Below the pieces are notes generated by a model. That model saw nothing but the letters and a program-made list of their open reading frames with translations. It did no database searches and was not told the origin of the DNA. A stretch of 64,000 bases of DNA from Hydractinia symbiolongicarpus (Eukaryota > Cnidaria > Hydrozoa > Anthoathecata > Hydractiniidae), in assembly GCF_029227915.1 (NCBI RefSeq), contig NC_079883.1, positions 9,176,001 through 9,240,000 on the forward strand. Direction: 5' to 3'. The translations under genes and the position numbers were made by a program. Shown piece after piece: positions 34,000 through 48,873 of this stretch. Position 1 is the stretch's first letter. Every line of letters starts with the position of its first letter.

Positions 34000-34326
34000 T
34001 TCATTTTCATTTGCTGTGATATATTTCTTGTTATAACAATTAAGGAACGTGGCGGTTGTTGAAAGTGTTTCCTATGACATTTTCCTACGACATTTTCAGG
34101 TGATAGTACGAGAAAAAAGAGCTTTCAAATGCATACAAACTCGATCTATTGCCGATCATCCAATAACCCTGACGGAATGGCAAATAAAATAAAATTCCGC
34201 CGCCTTCCGAGGACTTATATCGCAATCACGTTTCGTAACAGCCAAGCGAGGTTTTACCTTAGCGTTTAAGTCACCACCGACATTTGGCCGCGCAACTTTT
34301 CTAAGCTCATTCATTTTGACTTAAGG

Positions 34327-34491
34327 AGGGGGCGAGCGCGGACGCAGGCCCCCACTACCAGAAATTGTACGGTCGAGTTACTGACGTTTGCAGTAATCGC
34401 AGAGGTCAGCCCAAGCGTAGTGCAATGCAAGAGCCTCACTCTGGAAGAAAACCCTCATTGATCAGTCTTTACTTCCCCGTCAGGTAAGTAT
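34327..34491 (-). ncRNA. U1 snRNA (copy 6)
   Basis: Matches copy 1. Confidence 0.95.
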
Positions 34492-34680
34492 GAGTTGGAA
34501 CTGCACCGTAGCATGAGGGTACCCTTCAAAGTTTGTTAATGCTTGTGGCTTGAGTGTGTTATAAACTGCCGTGTCGCGGGGCATAGGCTGTATTCTCCCC
34601 CAGTGTACGCGTTTTGTTCCCGCCGTAGACTATGCAGAGTGCCGTCGGAAAGAGGACTGCTATTATTCTTTTATTGCTTA

Positions 34681-34868
34681 TGTGGGCCGCCATCGGTAAT
34701 AGTGCAACACCAAGGCAACCCGTGGTCACGGCGTGAATGAATCCACCTCCATGACCCAAGGCCAAAAATCAGATTAATATACTGACCATTCAGAGAATGG
34801 CCTACCAGATATTAAACTGATAAGAACAGATACTACACTTGATCTTAGCCATTAGGCCGAGAAGCGAT
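34681..34868 (-). ncRNA. U2 snRNA (copy 6)
   Basis: Matches copy 1. Confidence 0.95.
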
Positions 34869-35190
34869 AAAGAACAAGCGTTGCCATGATAGGCATCGTC
34901 CACACACCGTAACTGCTTGTGGAGCATGTCACGTTACTGTAAAGCTTACAACTGTCACCGCGTACGGATGGACGGCGACATAGTAAAAATCACGGCTGTT
35001 GATTTAGCCGTAGGATGGAGAGCGACTGTAGCGAGTGGATGGTAACTTACATGAATGCTAACAAAGGCGACGATACTAAGTGCGTGATATTACTTTCCAA
35101 TATGTCTGCGTACATTCCGTTTATCAACGCATTACGCCAGAACGTGCGCGCGCGTTACACAGTAGACCATGCAGCCGAAATGCGACAGTG

Positions 35191-35263
35191 CGACCCTGCC
35201 AGGAGTCGAACCTGGAATCCCCTGATTCGTAGTCAGATGCCTTATCCATTGGGCCACAGGGCC
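35191..35263 (-). tRNA. tRNA-Arg(ACG) (copy 6)
   Basis: Matches copy 1. Confidence 0.96.
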
Positions 35264-35842
35264 ATGCTTATGACTTCGCCCCATCGTCATTTTGGCTTGC
35301 GCATTCGTTTTACTTACGACAGAATTCTTCGTGTTTGTAGCCATGAAAGAAAGGGACTTCTGTGAGTGAATTTTTTTACTGTGGTCTAATAAAAAAGTCG
35401 AAACGCAGTGCCCAATATATGAATTGCTCCTAATAGCCGGAAACAGGCCGTGTCGATGATGTAGGCCGACATACGCAACGCAAACCAAAGAACGCTTTAT
35501 GAAAATCCTAACACGAGCGCGGAAGAAGCCCAAATTAACAGACTAGATGTAATGCTGAAGACCTCAAACTCCAGCAGCTTCTCTTGCAGACTATTGCGTC
35601 GTACTACAAATAAAAATTAACATGCTTTCGCATAGTCGCGGCACCCAAAACGGACATTATACGATGTACAGAAACACACATTTCTGTTTTCGCGCCAAAT
35701 CAATTCCCGGGAGTGGTACTTTTACGTCCGCATACTTCGCACCGTCTTAAATTATATCTCATTTACACGGTAATGTTTAGTATACTTCTACTGTGATAAC
35801 AAGCATCGTTTATCGTTGGATTGTTGTAAGAAAACATTAAAA

Positions 35843-36394
35843 ATGAGTGAAGCAGCTTCTCCAAAGAAAATCGCACCCAAGAAGAAACCTGCTGCAAAGA
35901 AGACAGCTGATCACCCTAAATATGTGGACATGATCAAGGCTGCTATCGCTACCCTAAAGGAACGCGGTGGTTCATCTCGCCAAGCTATTACAAAATATAT
36001 TCATGCAAATTACAAAGTTGCTGAAAACTCAGATCATCATCTGAAAATGGCTCTTAAACGAGGAGTAACATCAGGCGATTTGATTCAAACTAAAGGCACT
36101 GGTGCTTCTGGATCATTCAAGCTAGGTCAGGTAAAAAAAGAAAAACCTAAGAAAAAGGCCGCAGCAAAAAAGCCAACGGCAAAGAAGCCTACTGCAAAGA
36201 AAAGTACACCAAAAAAGAAGCCAGCAAAGAAGAGCACGCCAAAGAAAGCAGCAAAGAAGCCTGCCACAAAGAAAGCCTCGGCTAAGAAACCAGCAGCTAA
36301 GAAACCCACAAAGAAGCCTGTTGCTAAAAAACCTGCAGCAAAGAAGGTCAAAAAGACTCCCAAAAAGGCAGCAAAGAAGACCGCAAAAAAATAA
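35843..36394 (+). CDS. H1: Linker histone H1 (copy 7)
   Basis: Translation identical to copy 1. Confidence 0.97.
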   Translation: MSEAASPKKIAPKKKPAAKKTADHPKYVDMIKAAIATLKERGGSSRQAITKYIHANYKVAENSDHHLKMALKRGVTSGDLIQTKGTGASGSFKLGQVKKEKPKKKAAAKKPTAKKPTAKKSTPKKKPAKKSTPKKAAKKPATKKASAKKPAAKKPTKKPVAKKPAAKKVKKTPKKAAKKTAKK

Positions 36395-36426
36395 TTTGTG
36401 TGTATCTGGCTATTACATTAACAAAC

Positions 36427-36442
36427 GGCTATTTTTATAGCC
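36427..36442 (+). promoter_or_regulatory. H1 3' stem-loop (copy 7)
   Basis: Same 16 nt as 814..829. Confidence 0.92.
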
Positions 36443-36718
36443 ACACATTTACAAAAAAACATTATCTTGGTACAAAGTTAAACTTGTTTAAGTCACTTAA
36501 ACAGTTAAAAAAGAGTAAATTTAAGATTAGATTCCCTAAGTTTAAGTATTTTCGTTTTTAAATTTCTTATTTTCTTGCTTTTACTTTTCTTGCCCTTCAT
36601 ATTTTTAACATTGTCAAACTTTATGTAGCATAAAATTTTTATGTAGCATAAAATTTAAACAGAAAGCAGGACAAAGTTTGATATAAAAAGCTAGCCGTAA
36701 TATTTTTTATGGATGTGT

Positions 36719-36734
36719 GGCTATAAAAATAGCC
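36719..36734 (-). promoter_or_regulatory. H3 3' stem-loop (copy 7)
   Basis: Same 16 nt as 1106..1121. Confidence 0.92.
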
Positions 36735-36755
36735 GTTTTTTGTTTGGTAAGATGC

Positions 36756-37169
<414 letters not shown>

Positions 37170-37647
37170 TTAAGAAGTCGATGTAGTACGGATACACAAG
37201 ACGGTCTAAAATGCACTATCGCGCCAAAGTTTTATTTCTCATATTGATTGACAGCTAAGGTTCAAAACAAACCATTTGATTGGTGCTAAGAAAGTAATTT
37301 CTGATTGGCTGCATAATGACATTACGCTCATTACTTTAACATTTTTATAAAATCTGTGTTTTTTGGCTACGGGAAAACGGCTGTATCTTCTGATACACAA
37401 AAGCTTTTGACTTTTTTTTTTTTTAGTAAGTAGCAGAAGGTTTGGCGAATTCCAACGATGCCAAATTTATTGCCTTACTGAAACATTAAGACCACGAATT
37501 TTTAAAAAAACTACAGTTTTACTTAAAAAAATGTACAAAATGTTCGGAACATTTTGTAATGACGCAACTCTATTGGTTAATTAGGGTGTTTCCACGAGCA
37601 GTAGGTAATTTTATGGCCTCTTTTTAAAGCTGTCTGAATTCTGTTAA

Positions 37648-38004
<357 letters not shown>

Positions 38005-38028
38005 GCGTTGTCATTGCTCAACAAAAAC

Positions 38029-38044
38029 GGCTATTTTTATAGCC
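38029..38044 (+). promoter_or_regulatory. H4 3' stem-loop (copy 7)
   Basis: Same 16 nt as 2416..2431. Confidence 0.92.
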
Positions 38045-38425
38045 ACAAATCTTTTAAAACATTACTTTGTGCACGCTTCCAAATTACACAATGTGTAAAG
38101 TCTTGTCACAGTTACATTTATTGCTATACGATACTATGTCATATATGACACAAAAAAAATTTAGAAATACTTTGTAGGGTTAATTTGCCTGGGAGTGTTT
38201 CCGTGAAAAGCTGGGTTAAGTTAAATGTAAGCAATAACATGGATCAATGTACTTGTCTTTTCTGCAAGTACAGCTAATAATACGTATGAAAAGTGAAGCT
38301 AATCCACACACACATGGGGAAGTATTTTAAATGTAGGCTAGTGTTCTTAAGCACATTATTTAGAAGTTTTATTAACTTCGGTTAACTTGTAGTGACGCCA
38401 AGTAAATGTTTTTTTAAAGATGTGT

Positions 38426-38441
38426 GGTCTTAAAAAAGACC
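38426..38441 (-). promoter_or_regulatory. H2B 3' stem-loop (copy 7)
   Basis: Same variant stem as 2813..2828. Confidence 0.92.
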
Positions 38442-38464
38442 GTTTGTGTTTGGTAGACGTTGGT

Positions 38465-38869
38465 TTACTTGCTGCTTGTGTATTTTGTGACGGCTTTTGT
38501 TCCTTCACTGACTGCGTGTTTTGCAAGTTCTCCAGGCAAGAGAAGACGTACTGCGGTTTGAATTTCACGAGAAGAGATGGTCGACTTTTTGTTTTGAAGA
38601 GCCAAACGCGAAGCTTCGGAAGCAATGCGCTCAAAGATGTCGTTGACAAATGAGTTCATGATGCTCATAGCTTTGCTTGAAACTCCGACATCTGGGTGAA
38701 CTTGTTTCAAAACATTGTAGATGTAAATAGCATAACTTTCCTTTCTCTTTCTCTTGCGTTTCTTTTCACCAGTTCCACCAATCTTTCCTCCTTTTTTGCC
38801 GGCTCTTTTTTCACCTTTCTTGGCTACTTTAGGTGCCTGTTTTCCTCCTTTAGCTGCTGCGTCAGACAT
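38465..38869 (-). CDS. H2B: Core histone H2B (copy 7)
   Basis: Translation identical to copy 1; the shared promoter with H2A carries the unit 7/8 T-to-C variant. Confidence 0.98.
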   Translation of the reverse strand: MSDAAAKGGKQAPKVAKKGEKRAGKKGGKIGGTGEKKRKRKRKESYAIYIYNVLKQVHPDVGVSSKAMSIMNSFVNDIFERIASEASRLALQNKKSTISSREIQTAVRLLLPGELAKHAVSEGTKAVTKYTSSK

Positions 38870-39153
38870 GGTTAAAAATTTTTGCTACTTAACTTGTAAA
38901 TAAGCATTAAACTGCAAGTCAAAACTTTTTGTTTATAAGTAAAAAAATCGGATCGAATTCGATCCGAAAACGCCGATACGCAATTTAATTGGTTAAAAAA
39001 AAAATCTTTTGTTTAATACTTAACTATGATTGGTTAAAAAAACATGATTTCGATCCTATTTTTATGATGAAAAAACGAGTAAAGTTTATTTCGTTAACAC
39101 TTACGTTAAATATTCGTACGTTTTTGTATTAACTTACAAATCAAATCGCAGTT

Positions 39154-39534
39154 ATGTCTGGACGTGGAAAAGGTGGAAAAGCTAAGGCTAAAGCCAAGAC
39201 AAGATCCTCAAGAGCTGGACTTCAATTTCCAGTCGGTAGAGTGCATAGATTCCTTCGTAGAGGGCACTATGCTAACCGAATTGGATCTGGAGCACCAGTT
39301 TACTTAGCAGCCGTCTTGGAATATTTATCTGCTGAGATATTGGAGTTGGCTGGTAACGCAGCAAGAGACAACAAAAAAGCTAGGATTATTCCAAGACATT
39401 TACAATTGGCTGTTCGTAATGATGAAGAATTAAACAAACTTTTGAGCGGTGTAACCATTGCAGCTGGTGGTGTTTTGCCAAACATTCAAGCTGTCTTACT
39501 CCCAAAGAAGAACGACAAAGGACAGAAGAAGTAA
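39154..39534 (+). CDS. H2A: Core histone H2A (copy 7)
   Basis: Translation identical to copy 1. Confidence 0.98.
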   Translation: MSGRGKGGKAKAKAKTRSSRAGLQFPVGRVHRFLRRGHYANRIGSGAPVYLAAVLEYLSAEILELAGNAARDNKKARIIPRHLQLAVRNDEELNKLLSGVTIAAGGVLPNIQAVLLPKKNDKGQKK

Positions 39535-39556
39535 ACCGCTACACTCAGAAAACAAC

Positions 39557-39572
39557 GGCTATTTTTATAGCC
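39557..39572 (+). promoter_or_regulatory. H2A 3' stem-loop (copy 7)
   Basis: Same 16 nt as 3944..3959. Confidence 0.92.
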
Positions 39573-39731
39573 ACACATCTTTAAAAAAACATTGTTTTTT
39601 TCACAAAACTATAACCTTAAAGTCTAATAGATAATCCATGCATACGCCTTGTCCTAAGTAACTCAAAGAAATTAAATAAAAAAATTTGATCACAACGTCA
39701 AAATAAATTGCACGTATTTGCACCTACTAAT

Positions 39732-39851
39732 GTCTACGGCCATACCACGATGAACACACCCGTTCTCGTCTGATCACGGAAGTTAAGCATCGTCGGGCCG
39801 GGATAGTACTTGGATGGGGGACCGCCTGGGAACTCCCGGTGTCGTAGGCTT
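39732..39851 (+). rRNA. 5S ribosomal RNA (copy 7)
   Basis: Matches copy 1. Confidence 0.97.
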
Positions 39852-40178
39852 TTCATTTTCATTTGCTGTGATATATTTCTTGTTATAACAATTAAGGAAC
39901 GTGGCGGTTGTTGAAAGTGTTTCCTATGACATTTTCCTACGACATTTTCAGGTGATAGTACGAGAAAAAAGAGCTTTCAAATGCATACAAACTCGATCTA
40001 TTGCCGATCATCCAATAACCCTGACGGAATGGCAAATAAAATAAAATTCCGCCGCCTTCCGAGGACTTATATCGCAATCACGTTTCGTAACAGCCAAGCG
40101 AGGTTTTACCTTAGCGTTTAAGTCACCACCGACATTTGGCCGCGCAACTTTTCTAAGCTCATTCATTTTGACTTAAGG

Positions 40179-40343
40179 AGGGGGCGAGCGCGGACGCAGG
40201 CCCCCACTACCAGAAATTGTACGGTCGAGTTACTGACGTTTGCAGTAATCGCAGAGGTCAGCCCAAGCGTAGTGCAATGCAAGAGCCTCACTCTGGAAGA
40301 AAACCCTCATTGATCAGTCTTTACTTCCCCGTCAGGTAAGTAT
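40179..40343 (-). ncRNA. U1 snRNA (copy 7)
   Basis: Matches copy 1. Confidence 0.95.
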
Positions 40344-40532
40344 GAGTTGGAACTGCACCGTAGCATGAGGGTACCCTTCAAAGTTTGTTAATGCTTGTGG
40401 CTTGAGTGTGTTATAAACTGCCGTGTCGCGGGGCATAGGCTGTATTCTCCCCCAGTGTACGCGTTTTGTTCCCGCCGTAGACTATGCAGAGTGCCGTCGG
40501 AAAGAGGACTGCTATTATTCTTTTATTGCTTA

Positions 40533-40720
40533 TGTGGGCCGCCATCGGTAATAGTGCAACACCAAGGCAACCCGTGGTCACGGCGTGAATGAATCCACCT
40601 CCATGACCCAAGGCCAAAAATCAGATTAATATACTGACCATTCAGAGAATGGCCTACCAGATATTAAACTGATAAGAACAGATACTACACTTGATCTTAG
40701 CCATTAGGCCGAGAAGCGAT
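40533..40720 (-). ncRNA. U2 snRNA (copy 7)
   Basis: Matches copy 1. Confidence 0.95.
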
Positions 40721-41042
40721 AAAGAACAAGCGTTGCCATGATAGGCATCGTCCACACACCGTAACTGCTTGTGGAGCATGTCACGTTACTGTAAAGCTTA
40801 CAACTGTCACCGCGTACGGATGGACGGCGACATAGTAAAAATCACGGCTGTTGATTTAGCCGTAGGATGGAGAGCGACTGTAGCGAGTGGATGGTAACTT
40901 ACATGAATGCTAACAAAGGCGACGATACTAAGTGCGTGATATTACTTTCCAATATGTCTGCGTACATTCCGTTTATCAACGCATTACGCCAGAACGTGCG
41001 CGCGCGTTACACAGTAGACCATGCAGCCGAAATGCGACAGTG

Positions 41043-41115
41043 CGACCCTGCCAGGAGTCGAACCTGGAATCCCCTGATTCGTAGTCAGATGCCTTATCCA
41101 TTGGGCCACAGGGCC
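41043..41115 (-). tRNA. tRNA-Arg(ACG) (copy 7)
   Basis: Matches copy 1. Confidence 0.96.
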
Positions 41116-41694
41116 ATGCTTATGACTTCGCCCCATCGTCATTTTGGCTTGCGCATTCGTTTTACTTACGACAGAATTCTTCGTGTTTGTAGCCATGAAA
41201 GAAAGGGACTTCTGTGAGTGAATTTTTTTACTGTGGTCTAATAAAAAAGTCGAAACGCAGTGCCCAATATATGAATTGCTCCTAATAGCCGGAAACAGGC
41301 CGTGTCGATGATGTAGGCCGACATACGCAACGCAAACCAAAGAACGCTTTATGAAAATCCTAACACGAGCGCGGAAGAAGCCCAAATTAACAGACTAGAT
41401 GTAATGCTGAAGACCTCAAACTCCAGCAGCTTCTCTTGCAGACTATTGCGTCGTACTACAAATAAAAATTAACATGCTTTCGCATAGTCGCGGCACCCAA
41501 AACGGACATTATACGATGTACAGAAACACACATTTCTGTTTTCGCGCCAAATCAATTCCCGGGAGTGGTACTTTTACGTCCGCATACTTCGCACCGTCTT
41601 AAATTATATCTCATTTACACGGTAATGTTTAGTATACTTCTACTGTGATAACAAGCATCGTTTATCGTTGGATTGTTGTAAGAAAACATTAAAA

Positions 41695-42246
41695 ATGAGT
41701 GAAGCAGCTTCTCCAAAGAAAATCGCACCCAAGAAGAAACCTGCTGCAAAGAAGACAGCTGATCACCCTAAATATGTGGACATGATCAAGGCTGCTATCG
41801 CTACCCTAAAGGAACGCGGTGGTTCATCTCGCCAAGCTATTACAAAATATATTCATGCAAATTACAAAGTTGCTGAAAACTCAGATCATCATCTGAAAAT
41901 GGCTCTTAAACGAGGAGTAACATCAGGCGATTTGATTCAAACTAAAGGCACTGGTGCTTCTGGATCATTCAAGCTAGGTCAGGTAAAAAAAGAAAAACCT
42001 AAGAAAAAGGCCGCAGCAAAAAAGCCAACGGCAAAGAAGCCTACTGCAAAGAAAAGTACACCAAAAAAGAAGCCAGCAAAGAAGAGCACGCCAAAGAAAG
42101 CAGCAAAGAAGCCTGCCACAAAGAAAGCCTCGGCTAAGAAACCAGCAGCTAAGAAACCCACAAAGAAGCCTGTTGCTAAAAAACCTGCAGCAAAGAAGGT
42201 CAAAAAGACTCCCAAAAAGGCAGCAAAGAAGACCGCAAAAAAATAA
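41695..42246 (+). CDS. H1: Linker histone H1 (copy 8)
   Basis: Translation identical to copy 1. Confidence 0.97.
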   Translation: MSEAASPKKIAPKKKPAAKKTADHPKYVDMIKAAIATLKERGGSSRQAITKYIHANYKVAENSDHHLKMALKRGVTSGDLIQTKGTGASGSFKLGQVKKEKPKKKAAAKKPTAKKPTAKKSTPKKKPAKKSTPKKAAKKPATKKASAKKPAAKKPTKKPVAKKPAAKKVKKTPKKAAKKTAKK

Positions 42247-42278
42247 TTTGTGTGTATCTGGCTATTACATTAACAAAC

Positions 42279-42294
42279 GGCTATTTTTATAGCC
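42279..42294 (+). promoter_or_regulatory. H1 3' stem-loop (copy 8)
   Basis: Same 16 nt as 814..829. Confidence 0.92.
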
Positions 42295-42570
42295 ACACAT
42301 TTACAAAAAAACATTATCTTGGTACAAAGTTAAACTTGTTTAAGTCACTTAAACAGTTAAAAAAGAGTAAATTTAAGATTAGATTCCCTAAGTTTAAGTA
42401 TTTTCGTTTTTAAATTTCTTATTTTCTTGCTTTTACTTTTCTTGCCCTTCATATTTTTAACATTGTCAAACTTTATGTAGCATAAAATTTTTATGTAGCA
42501 TAAAATTTAAACAGAAAGCAGGACAAAGTTTGATATAAAAAGCTAGCCGTAATATTTTTTATGGATGTGT

Positions 42571-42586
42571 GGCTATAAAAATAGCC
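42571..42586 (-). promoter_or_regulatory. H3 3' stem-loop (copy 8)
   Basis: Same 16 nt as 1106..1121. Confidence 0.92.
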
Positions 42587-42607
42587 GTTTTTTGTTTGGT
42601 AAGATGC

Positions 42608-43021
<414 letters not shown>

Positions 43022-43499
43022 TTAAGAAGTCGATGTAGTACGGATACACAAGACGGTCTAAAATGCACTATCGCGCCAAAGTTTTATTTCTCATATTGAT
43101 TGACAGCTAAGGTTCAAAACAAACCATTTGATTGGTGCTAAGAAAGTAATTTCTGATTGGCTGCATAATGACATTACGCTCATTACTTTAACATTTTTAT
43201 AAAATCTGTGTTTTTTGGCTACGGGAAAACGGCTGTATCTTCTGATACACAAAAGCTTTTGACTTTTTTTTTTTTTAGTAAGTAGCAGAAGGTTTGGCGA
43301 ATTCCAACGATGCCAAATTTATTGCCTTACTGAAACATTAAGACCACGAATTTTTAAAAAAACTACAGTTTTACTTAAAAAAATGTACAAAATGTTCGGA
43401 ACATTTTGTAATGACGCAACTCTATTGGTTAATTAGGGTGTTTCCACGAGCAGTAGGTAATTTTATGGCCTCTTTTTAAAGCTGTCTGAATTCTGTTAA

Positions 43500-43856
<357 letters not shown>

Positions 43857-43880
43857 GCGTTGTCATTGCTCAACAAAAAC

Positions 43881-43896
43881 GGCTATTTTTATAGCC
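43881..43896 (+). promoter_or_regulatory. H4 3' stem-loop (copy 8)
   Basis: Same 16 nt as 2416..2431. Confidence 0.92.
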
Positions 43897-44277
43897 ACAA
43901 ATCTTTTAAAACATTACTTTGTGCACGCTTCCAAATTACACAATGTGTAAAGTCTTGTCACAGTTACATTTATTGCTATACGATACTATGTCATATATGA
44001 CACAAAAAAAATTTAGAAATACTTTGTAGGGTTAATTTGCCTGGGAGTGTTTCCGTGAAAAGCTGGGTTAAGTTAAATGTAAGCAATAACATGGATCAAT
44101 GTACTTGTCTTTTCTGCAAGTACAGCTAATAATACGTATGAAAAGTGAAGCTAATCCACACACACATGGGGAAGTATTTTAAATGTAGGCTAGTGTTCTT
44201 AAGCACATTATTTAGAAGTTTTATTAACTTCGGTTAACTTGTAGTGACGCCAAGTAAATGTTTTTTTAAAGATGTGT

Positions 44278-44293
44278 GGTCTTAAAAAAGACC
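44278..44293 (-). promoter_or_regulatory. H2B 3' stem-loop (copy 8)
   Basis: Same variant stem as 2813..2828. Confidence 0.92.
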
Positions 44294-44316
44294 GTTTGTG
44301 TTTGGTAGACGTTGGT

Positions 44317-44721
44317 TTACTTGCTGCTTGTGTATTTTGTGACGGCTTTTGTTCCTTCACTGACTGCGTGTTTTGCAAGTTCTCCAGGCAAGAGAAGACG
44401 TACTGCGGTTTGAATTTCACGAGAAGAGATGGTCGACTTTTTGTTTTGAAGAGCCAAACGCGAAGCTTCGGAAGCAATGCGCTCAAAGATGTCGTTGACA
44501 AATGAGTTCATGATGCTCATAGCTTTGCTTGAAACTCCGACATCTGGGTGAACTTGTTTCAAAACATTGTAGATGTAAATAGCATAACTTTCCTTTCTCT
44601 TTCTCTTGCGTTTCTTTTCACCAGTTCCACCAATCTTTCCTCCTTTTTTGCCGGCTCTTTTTTCACCTTTCTTGGCTACTTTAGGTGCCTGTTTTCCTCC
44701 TTTAGCTGCTGCGTCAGACAT
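44317..44721 (-). CDS. H2B: Core histone H2B (copy 8)
   Basis: Translation identical to copy 1; promoter has the unit 7/8 variant. Confidence 0.98.
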   Translation of the reverse strand: MSDAAAKGGKQAPKVAKKGEKRAGKKGGKIGGTGEKKRKRKRKESYAIYIYNVLKQVHPDVGVSSKAMSIMNSFVNDIFERIASEASRLALQNKKSTISSREIQTAVRLLLPGELAKHAVSEGTKAVTKYTSSK

Positions 44722-45005
44722 GGTTAAAAATTTTTGCTACTTAACTTGTAAATAAGCATTAAACTGCAAGTCAAAACTTTTTGTTTATAAGTAAAAAAAT
44801 CGGATCGAATTCGATCCGAAAACGCCGATACGCAATTTAATTGGTTAAAAAAAAAATCTTTTGTTTAATACTTAACTATGATTGGTTAAAAAAACATGAT
44901 TTCGATCCTATTTTTATGATGAAAAAACGAGTAAAGTTTATTTCGTTAACACTTACGTTAAATATTCGTACGTTTTTGTATTAACTTACAAATCAAATCG
45001 CAGTT

Positions 45006-45386
45006 ATGTCTGGACGTGGAAAAGGTGGAAAAGCTAAGGCTAAAGCCAAGACAAGATCCTCAAGAGCTGGACTTCAATTTCCAGTCGGTAGAGTGCATAG
45101 ATTCCTTCGTAGAGGGCACTATGCTAACCGAATTGGATCTGGAGCACCAGTTTACTTAGCAGCCGTCTTGGAATATTTATCTGCTGAGATATTGGAGTTG
45201 GCTGGTAACGCAGCAAGAGACAACAAAAAAGCTAGGATTATTCCAAGACATTTACAATTGGCTGTTCGTAATGATGAAGAATTAAACAAACTTTTGAGCG
45301 GTGTAACCATTGCAGCTGGTGGTGTTTTGCCAAACATTCAAGCTGTCTTACTCCCAAAGAAGAACGACAAAGGACAGAAGAAGTAA
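45006..45386 (+). CDS. H2A: Core histone H2A (copy 8)
   Basis: Translation identical to copy 1. Confidence 0.98.
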   Translation: MSGRGKGGKAKAKAKTRSSRAGLQFPVGRVHRFLRRGHYANRIGSGAPVYLAAVLEYLSAEILELAGNAARDNKKARIIPRHLQLAVRNDEELNKLLSGVTIAAGGVLPNIQAVLLPKKNDKGQKK

Positions 45387-45408
45387 ACCGCTACACTCAG
45401 AAAACAAC

Positions 45409-45424
45409 GGCTATTTTTATAGCC
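45409..45424 (+). promoter_or_regulatory. H2A 3' stem-loop (copy 8)
   Basis: Same 16 nt as 3944..3959. Confidence 0.92.
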
Positions 45425-45583
45425 ACACATCTTTAAAAAAACATTGTTTTTTTCACAAAACTATAACCTTAAAGTCTAATAGATAATCCATGCATACGCC
45501 TTGTCCTAAGTAACTCAAAGAAATTAAATAAAAAAATTTGATCACAACGTCAAAATAAATTGCACGTATTTGCACCTACTAAT

Positions 45584-45703
45584 GTCTACGGCCATACCAC
45601 GATGAACACACCCGTTCTCGTCTGATCACGGAAGTTAAGCATCGTCGGGCCGGGATAGTACTTGGATGGGGGACCGCCTGGGAACTCCCGGTGTCGTAGG
45701 CTT
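45584..45703 (+). rRNA. 5S ribosomal RNA (copy 8)
   Basis: Matches copy 1. Confidence 0.97.
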
Positions 45704-46030
45704 TTCATTTTCATTTGCTGTGATATATTTCTTGTTATAACAATTAAGGAACGTGGCGGTTGTTGAAAGTGTTTCCTATGACATTTTCCTACGACATTTT
45801 CAGGTGATAGTACGAGAAAAAAGAGCTTTCAAATGCATACAAACTCGATCTATTGCCGATCATCCAATAACCCTGACGGAATGGCAAATAAAATAAAATT
45901 CCGCCGCCTTCCGAGGACTTATATCGCAATCACGTTTCGTAACAGCCAAGCGAGGTTTTACCTTAGCGTTTAAGTCACCACCGACATTTGGCCGCGCAAC
46001 TTTTCTAAGCTCATTCATTTTGACTTAAGG

Positions 46031-46195
46031 AGGGGGCGAGCGCGGACGCAGGCCCCCACTACCAGAAATTGTACGGTCGAGTTACTGACGTTTGCAGTAA
46101 TCGCAGAGGTCAGCCCAAGCGTAGTGCAATGCAAGAGCCTCACTCTGGAAGAAAACCCTCATTGATCAGTCTTTACTTCCCCGTCAGGTAAGTAT
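46031..46195 (-). ncRNA. U1 snRNA (copy 8)
   Basis: Matches copy 1. Confidence 0.95.
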
Positions 46196-46384
46196 GAGTT
46201 GGAACTGCACCGTAGCATGAGGGTACCCTTCAAAGTTTGTTAATGCTTGTGGCTTGAGTGTGTTATAAACTGCCGTGTCGCGGGGCATAGGCTGTATTCT
46301 CCCCCAGTGTACGCGTTTTGTTCCCGCCGTAGACTATGCAGAGTGCCGTCGGAAAGAGGACTGCTATTATTCTTTTATTGCTTA

Positions 46385-46572
46385 TGTGGGCCGCCATCGG
46401 TAATAGTGCAACACCAAGGCAACCCGTGGTCACGGCGTGAATGAATCCACCTCCATGACCCAAGGCCAAAAATCAGATTAATATACTGACCATTCAGAGA
46501 ATGGCCTACCAGATATTAAACTGATAAGAACAGATACTACACTTGATCTTAGCCATTAGGCCGAGAAGCGAT
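46385..46572 (-). ncRNA. U2 snRNA (copy 8)
   Basis: Matches copy 1. Confidence 0.95.
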
Positions 46573-46894
46573 AAAGAACAAGCGTTGCCATGATAGGCAT
46601 CGTCCACACACCGTAACTGCTTGTGGAGCATGTCACGTTACTGTAAAGCTTACAACTGTCACCGCGTACGGATGGACGGCGACATAGTAAAAATCACGGC
46701 TGTTGATTTAGCCGTAGGATGGAGAGCGACTGTAGCGAGTGGATGGTAACTTACATGAATGCTAACAAAGGCGACGATACTAAGTGCGTGATATTACTTT
46801 CCAATATGTCTGCGTACATTCCGTTTATCAACGCATTACGCCAGAACGTGCGCGCGCGTTACACAGTAGACCATGCAGCCGAAATGCGACAGTG

Positions 46895-46967
46895 CGACCC
46901 TGCCAGGAGTCGAACCTGGAATCCCCTGATTCGTAGTCAGATGCCTTATCCATTGGGCCACAGGGCC
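46895..46967 (-). tRNA. tRNA-Arg(ACG) (copy 8)
   Basis: Matches copy 1. Confidence 0.96.
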
Positions 46968-47546
46968 ATGCTTATGACTTCGCCCCATCGTCATTTTGGC
47001 TTGCGCATTCGTTTTACTTACGACAGAATTCTTCGTGTTTGTAGCCATGAAAGAAAGGGACTTCTGTGAGTGAATTTTTTTACTGTGGTCTAATAAAAAA
47101 GTCGAAACGCAGTGCCCAATATATGAATTGCTCCTAATAGCCGGAAACAGGCCGTGTCGATGATGTAGGCCGACATACGCAACGCAAACCAAAGAACGCT
47201 TTATGAAAATCCTAACACGAGCGCGGAAGAAGCCCAAATTAACAGACTAGATGTAATGCTGAAGACCTCAAACTCCAGCAGCTTCTCTTGCAGACTATTG
47301 CGTCGTACTACAAATAAAAATTAACATGCTTTCGCATAGTCGCGGCACCCAAAACGGACATTATACGATGTACAGAAACACACATTTCTGTTTTCGCGCC
47401 AAATCAATTCCCGGGAGTGGTACTTTTACGTCCGCATACTTCGCACCGTCTTAAATTATATCTCATTTACACGGTAATGTTTAGTATACTTCTACTGTGA
47501 TAACAAGCATCGTTTATCGTTGGATTGTTGTAAGAAAACATTAAAA

Positions 47547-48098
47547 ATGAGTGAAGCAGCTTCTCCAAAGAAAATCGCACCCAAGAAGAAACCTGCTGCA
47601 AAGAAGACAGCTGATCACCCTAAATATGTGGACATGATCAAGGCTGCTATCGCTACCCTAAAGGAACGCGGTGGTTCATCTCGCCAAGCTATTACAAAAT
47701 ATATTCATGCAAATTACAAAGTTGCTGAAAACTCAGATCATCATCTGAAAATGGCTCTTAAACGAGGAGTAACATCAGGCGATTTGATTCAAACTAAAGG
47801 CACTGGTGCTTCTGGATCATTCAAGCTAGGTCAGGTAAAAAAAGAAAAACCTAAGAAAAAGGCCGCAGCAAAAAAGCCAACGGCAAAGAAGCCTACTGCA
47901 AAGAAAAGTACACCAAAAAAGAAGCCAGCAAAGAAGAGCACGCCAAAGAAAGCAGCAAAGAAGCCTGCCACAAAGAAAGCCTCGGCTAAGAAACCAGCAG
48001 CTAAGAAACCCACAAAGAAGCCTGTTGCTAAAAAACCTGCAGCAAAGAAGGTCAAAAAGACTCCCAAAAAGGCAGCAAAGAAGACCGCAAAAAAATAA
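47547..48098 (+). CDS. H1: Linker histone H1 (copy 9)
   Basis: Translation identical to copy 1. Confidence 0.97.
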   Translation: MSEAASPKKIAPKKKPAAKKTADHPKYVDMIKAAIATLKERGGSSRQAITKYIHANYKVAENSDHHLKMALKRGVTSGDLIQTKGTGASGSFKLGQVKKEKPKKKAAAKKPTAKKPTAKKSTPKKKPAKKSTPKKAAKKPATKKASAKKPAAKKPTKKPVAKKPAAKKVKKTPKKAAKKTAKK

Positions 48099-48130
48099 TT
48101 TGTGTGTATCTGGCTATTACATTAACAAAC

Positions 48131-48146
48131 GGCTATTTTTATAGCC
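48131..48146 (+). promoter_or_regulatory. H1 3' stem-loop (copy 9)
   Basis: Same 16 nt as 814..829. Confidence 0.92.
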
Positions 48147-48422
48147 ACACATTTACAAAAAAACATTATCTTGGTACAAAGTTAAACTTGTTTAAGTCAC
48201 TTAAACAGTTAAAAAAGAGTAAATTTAAGATTAGATTCCCTAAGTTTAAGTATTTTCGTTTTTAAATTTCTTATTTTCTTGCTTTTACTTTTCTTGCCCT
48301 TCATATTTTTAACATTGTCAAACTTTATGTAGCATAAAATTTTTATGTAGCATAAAATTTAAACAGAAAGCAGGACAAAGTTTGATATAAAAAGCTAGCC
48401 GTAATATTTTTTATGGATGTGT

Positions 48423-48438
48423 GGCTATAAAAATAGCC
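48423..48438 (-). promoter_or_regulatory. H3 3' stem-loop (copy 9)
   Basis: Same 16 nt as 1106..1121. Confidence 0.92.
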
Positions 48439-48459
48439 GTTTTTTGTTTGGTAAGATGC

Positions 48460-48873
<414 letters not shown>
